Below are positions 38,200-40,405 of a stretch of DNA of 40,405 bases, in pieces. The notes beneath the pieces are model-generated. The model made no database searches and was not told where the DNA came from. It was given only the letters and a program-made list of their open reading frames with translations. Source of the DNA: Halobacteriales archaeon QS_8_65_32 (GTDB taxonomy: Archaea; Halobacteriota; Halobacteria; Halobacteriales; Halococcaceae); assembly GCA_003022925.1 (NCBI GenBank), contig PXRY01000046.1, positions 10,053 through 50,457 of the forward strand, in the 5' to 3' direction. Each line of letters begins with the position of its first letter. The stretch's first letter is position 1. The translations under genes were made by a program, and so were the position numbers.

Positions 38200-38414
38200 T
38201 CCCGCGACTCGCTCCGCTCGCCTCCGGTGCTTACTTCGCCAGGGATCACCAAGCGGTCGGCCGCTTTCAGTCCCGCCCGAGGCGGTTGCTTGGAGGAAAT
38301 TCGCGTCAGTCAGTATCTTCGTTGTTCCGGCCGTTGCCGCATTGGGTTATATCGGTTGTCTATTAATTCATTGGTATCGTACTGATCCAGGGAGCCGATA
38401 TCAATCGGCTCGAC

Positions 38415-39881
38415 TCAGTCTGCGCGTAATCCCTCAGAGTACACTCTCTCGTTCTCCTCGGTCGCCGGCGAAGTGAGCGCCGAGACGCCGAGGGTGAGGA
38501 GCAATCCCAGAAGCATACCGATGACCGACGCACTCCAGCCGCCGTACGCGCTCGGCACTGCCGGAACGAAGACGCCCGCGAGGTAAAAGGCCTGACTGCC
38601 GAGGACCCCTGCGAACATCCCGTTCCGAGTGGTTCCCGACCAGTACAGCGCGACGATCACTGGGAGGGCGAGTTGAGCGAACCCGCCGAAGGCGGTGTCG
38701 CCGATCTCGATCAGCGTGCCGGGTCGAAAGAGGCTCGCGACGAACGTAAGGATCGCGAAGACCGCGACCCCGATCCGGGCGAACAGATCCTCGCGGGCCC
38801 CTTCGGAATCTATGAACGGTCGGTAGAGGTCCCGCGTGAAATAGGAGGACCCGGACAGGAGCATCGAATCCGACGACGACATCATCGCGGCCATCGCGCC
38901 CGCGATCACGAGCGCGGCGAACCACCCGGGCGTGTAGGCGTTGAGCAGCGCCGGCACGACGTTGCCGCCCTCTGGGACGGAGACGCCCAGCCCGCGCGCC
39001 CACGTCCCGAGCATGAAGGCGGGTACGAACAACAGGAGCACGAGCACCGGCCAGAGCGCAAAGGAGCGCTGTAGTACCTTCTTCGAGCGCGCGACGAAGA
39101 AGCGCTGATTGATCTGCGGGAACATCGTCACGCCGAATGCGATGGAGATCGCCGTCGAGAGGACGTATTCGGGCGTATAGAGTCCGCCACCGAGCGTCAG
39201 GAAGTCCGGATCGCTCGCAAGCAGTTGCCGGGTCGCCTCGGTCGGGCCGCCAACGGCCGCGAGCACCCAGGCGGTTGCGCCCCAGATCAGTACGAGCATG
39301 AAGATTCCCTGGAGGGTGTCGGTCCAGGCGACCCCGCGCATCCCCGAGATCGCCACGTAGAGAATCATGAACAGGGTGATCGCGCCCGCGCCGACCCAGT
39401 AGGGAATCGCGCCGTTCGTGAGGCCGGAAATCGCGACGCCTGCGCCCTGCTGTTGGAGCATTACGTAGGGGAAGAGCCAAAATAGGCTGATCGCCGCGAC
39501 GACTCCTCTAAGCGCTCGGGAACCGAACCGGTCGCCGAGCATCTCCCCGAGGGTCACGTAGCCCTGCGCGCGCCCGACGAGCCATTGTTTGTAGCCGAGC
39601 ACGTACCAGAGCACGGCGAACAGCACCCCATCCATGAGGCCCATGACGAGGATCCACTCCGGGCCGGCGCTGTAGGCGACGTTCGGACCGGCGAAGAAGG
39701 TAAACGCCGACAACAGCGTTGCGAAGGTCGTAAAGAGTAGGACCACCGTGCCGAGCGTGCGGTCGGCGAGGTAGTAGTCCTCCGCGGTGTTGGAGGTCAG
39801 CCGGTAGGCGACCAGGCCGATCGCGAGCGCGATCAGCAGGTAGCTGCCGACGATCCCGAGTTGCAAGCCGACGCCCGCCAT
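38415..39881 (-). CDS. Sodium:solute symporter (SSS family)
   Basis: DYYLADRTLG; GYVTLGEMLGDRFGSRALRG; many TM helices; AMAAMMSSSDSMLLSGSSYFTRDLY. Confidence 0.92.
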   Translation of the reverse strand: MAGVGLQLGIVGSYLLIALAIGLVAYRLTSNTAEDYYLADRTLGTVVLLFTTFATLLSAFTFFAGPNVAYSAGPEWILVMGLMDGVLFAVLWYVLGYKQWLVGRAQGYVTLGEMLGDRFGSRALRGVVAAISLFWLFPYVMLQQQGAGVAISGLTNGAIPYWVGAGAITLFMILYVAISGMRGVAWTDTLQGIFMLVLIWGATAWVLAAVGGPTEATRQLLASDPDFLTLGGGLYTPEYVLSTAISIAFGVTMFPQINQRFFVARSKKVLQRSFALWPVLVLLLFVPAFMLGTWARGLGVSVPEGGNVVPALLNAYTPGWFAALVIAGAMAAMMSSSDSMLLSGSSYFTRDLYRPFIDSEGAREDLFARIGVAVFAILTFVASLFRPGTLIEIGDTAFGGFAQLALPVIVALYWSGTTRNGMFAGVLGSQAFYLAGVFVPAVPSAYGGWSASVIGMLLGLLLTLGVSALTSPATEENERVYSEGLRAD

Positions 39882-40186
39882 CAGTGCTCACCCCCCGCCT
39901 CCGCTCGAACGCTCGCTTTCGGCTCGGCCGGTTCGGTGTCGGTATCGGCGTCGGTGCTACCGGAACCGGCGTCTACCGGCCCCGTCTCGACGCCGACGCC
40001 CCACGCTCGGCGGGTAAAGGCGCGGAATGTCATGGCTGCAAGCCCCATCCAGCCGATATGCCACCAGAGCCACAGCGGCAGGCCGAACGCAATCTGCCCG
40101 CTGCCCCAGAGGAACCATGGCACCGCGAAGGCGACGAGCACGCCCCCGACGAGCGCCCAGCCGACGGCCTCGGTCCTGCGAACCAT
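39881..40186 (-). CDS. DUF3311-type small membrane subunit coupled to the SSS transporter
   Basis: ATGA overlap with the SSS start; FAVPWFLWG...LPLWLWWHIGWMGLAAMTF. Confidence 0.85.
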   Translation of the reverse strand: MVRRTEAVGWALVGGVLVAFAVPWFLWGSGQIAFGLPLWLWWHIGWMGLAAMTFRAFTRRAWGVGVETGPVDAGSGSTDADTDTEPAEPKASVRAEAGGEH

Positions 40187-40405
40187 ATCAGTGCTAGCCG
40201 ACACCGACACCTAAGGATTGCTGTTCGTCACTCGATTCGGGGTATTGAAGACGAAATCGATTCGATAGAGGGGTTGGTAGAACGGCCGGCCGCGAACCCT
40301 GCCCGTCGGATCGAGGGCCGTCTCATCGGAGGGCGCTACTCGTCTCGGAGTCGAGCGTTCGGGACTTCCGAAGCGGTCCCGGCGACGCTTTCGCGCAAGG
40401 CCGTC

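Overview
This is a GC-rich haloarchaeal chromosomal segment (acidic proteome, TCGA/CGATCG-rich DNA). It carries mostly conserved housekeeping genes: dnaK (5' end), a NOG1-type GTPase, engB, ABCE1/Rli1, carB, the beta-CASP RNase aCPSF1, a cyclophilin, a UspA protein, DUF families, and an SSS transporter with DUF3311. No CRISPR array, rRNA or intact transposase was recognised. I found no clear new defence or biosynthetic system. The non-routine content is: (1) at least five decaying or interrupted genes: an LD-carboxypeptidase with one in-frame TAG, an enolase-superfamily gene with several lesions, a frameshifted FAD/NAD oxidoreductase with an internal deletion, a frameshifted HD-domain gene, and a truncated SDR; (2) a ~340-bp non-coding element at about 28583-28921, bounded by imperfect 28-bp inverted repeats and packed with short-loop hairpins, whose 20-nt boundary motif recurs near 38180; (3) GCGAAGC-type mini-hairpins clustered downstream of aCPSF1 and inserted in the enolase pseudogene; (4) acidic low-complexity inserts in several otherwise conserved enzymes; (5) an 11-bp tandem repeat inside a coding 3' end. 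All product calls come from reading the translations against remembered family features. No database search was run.
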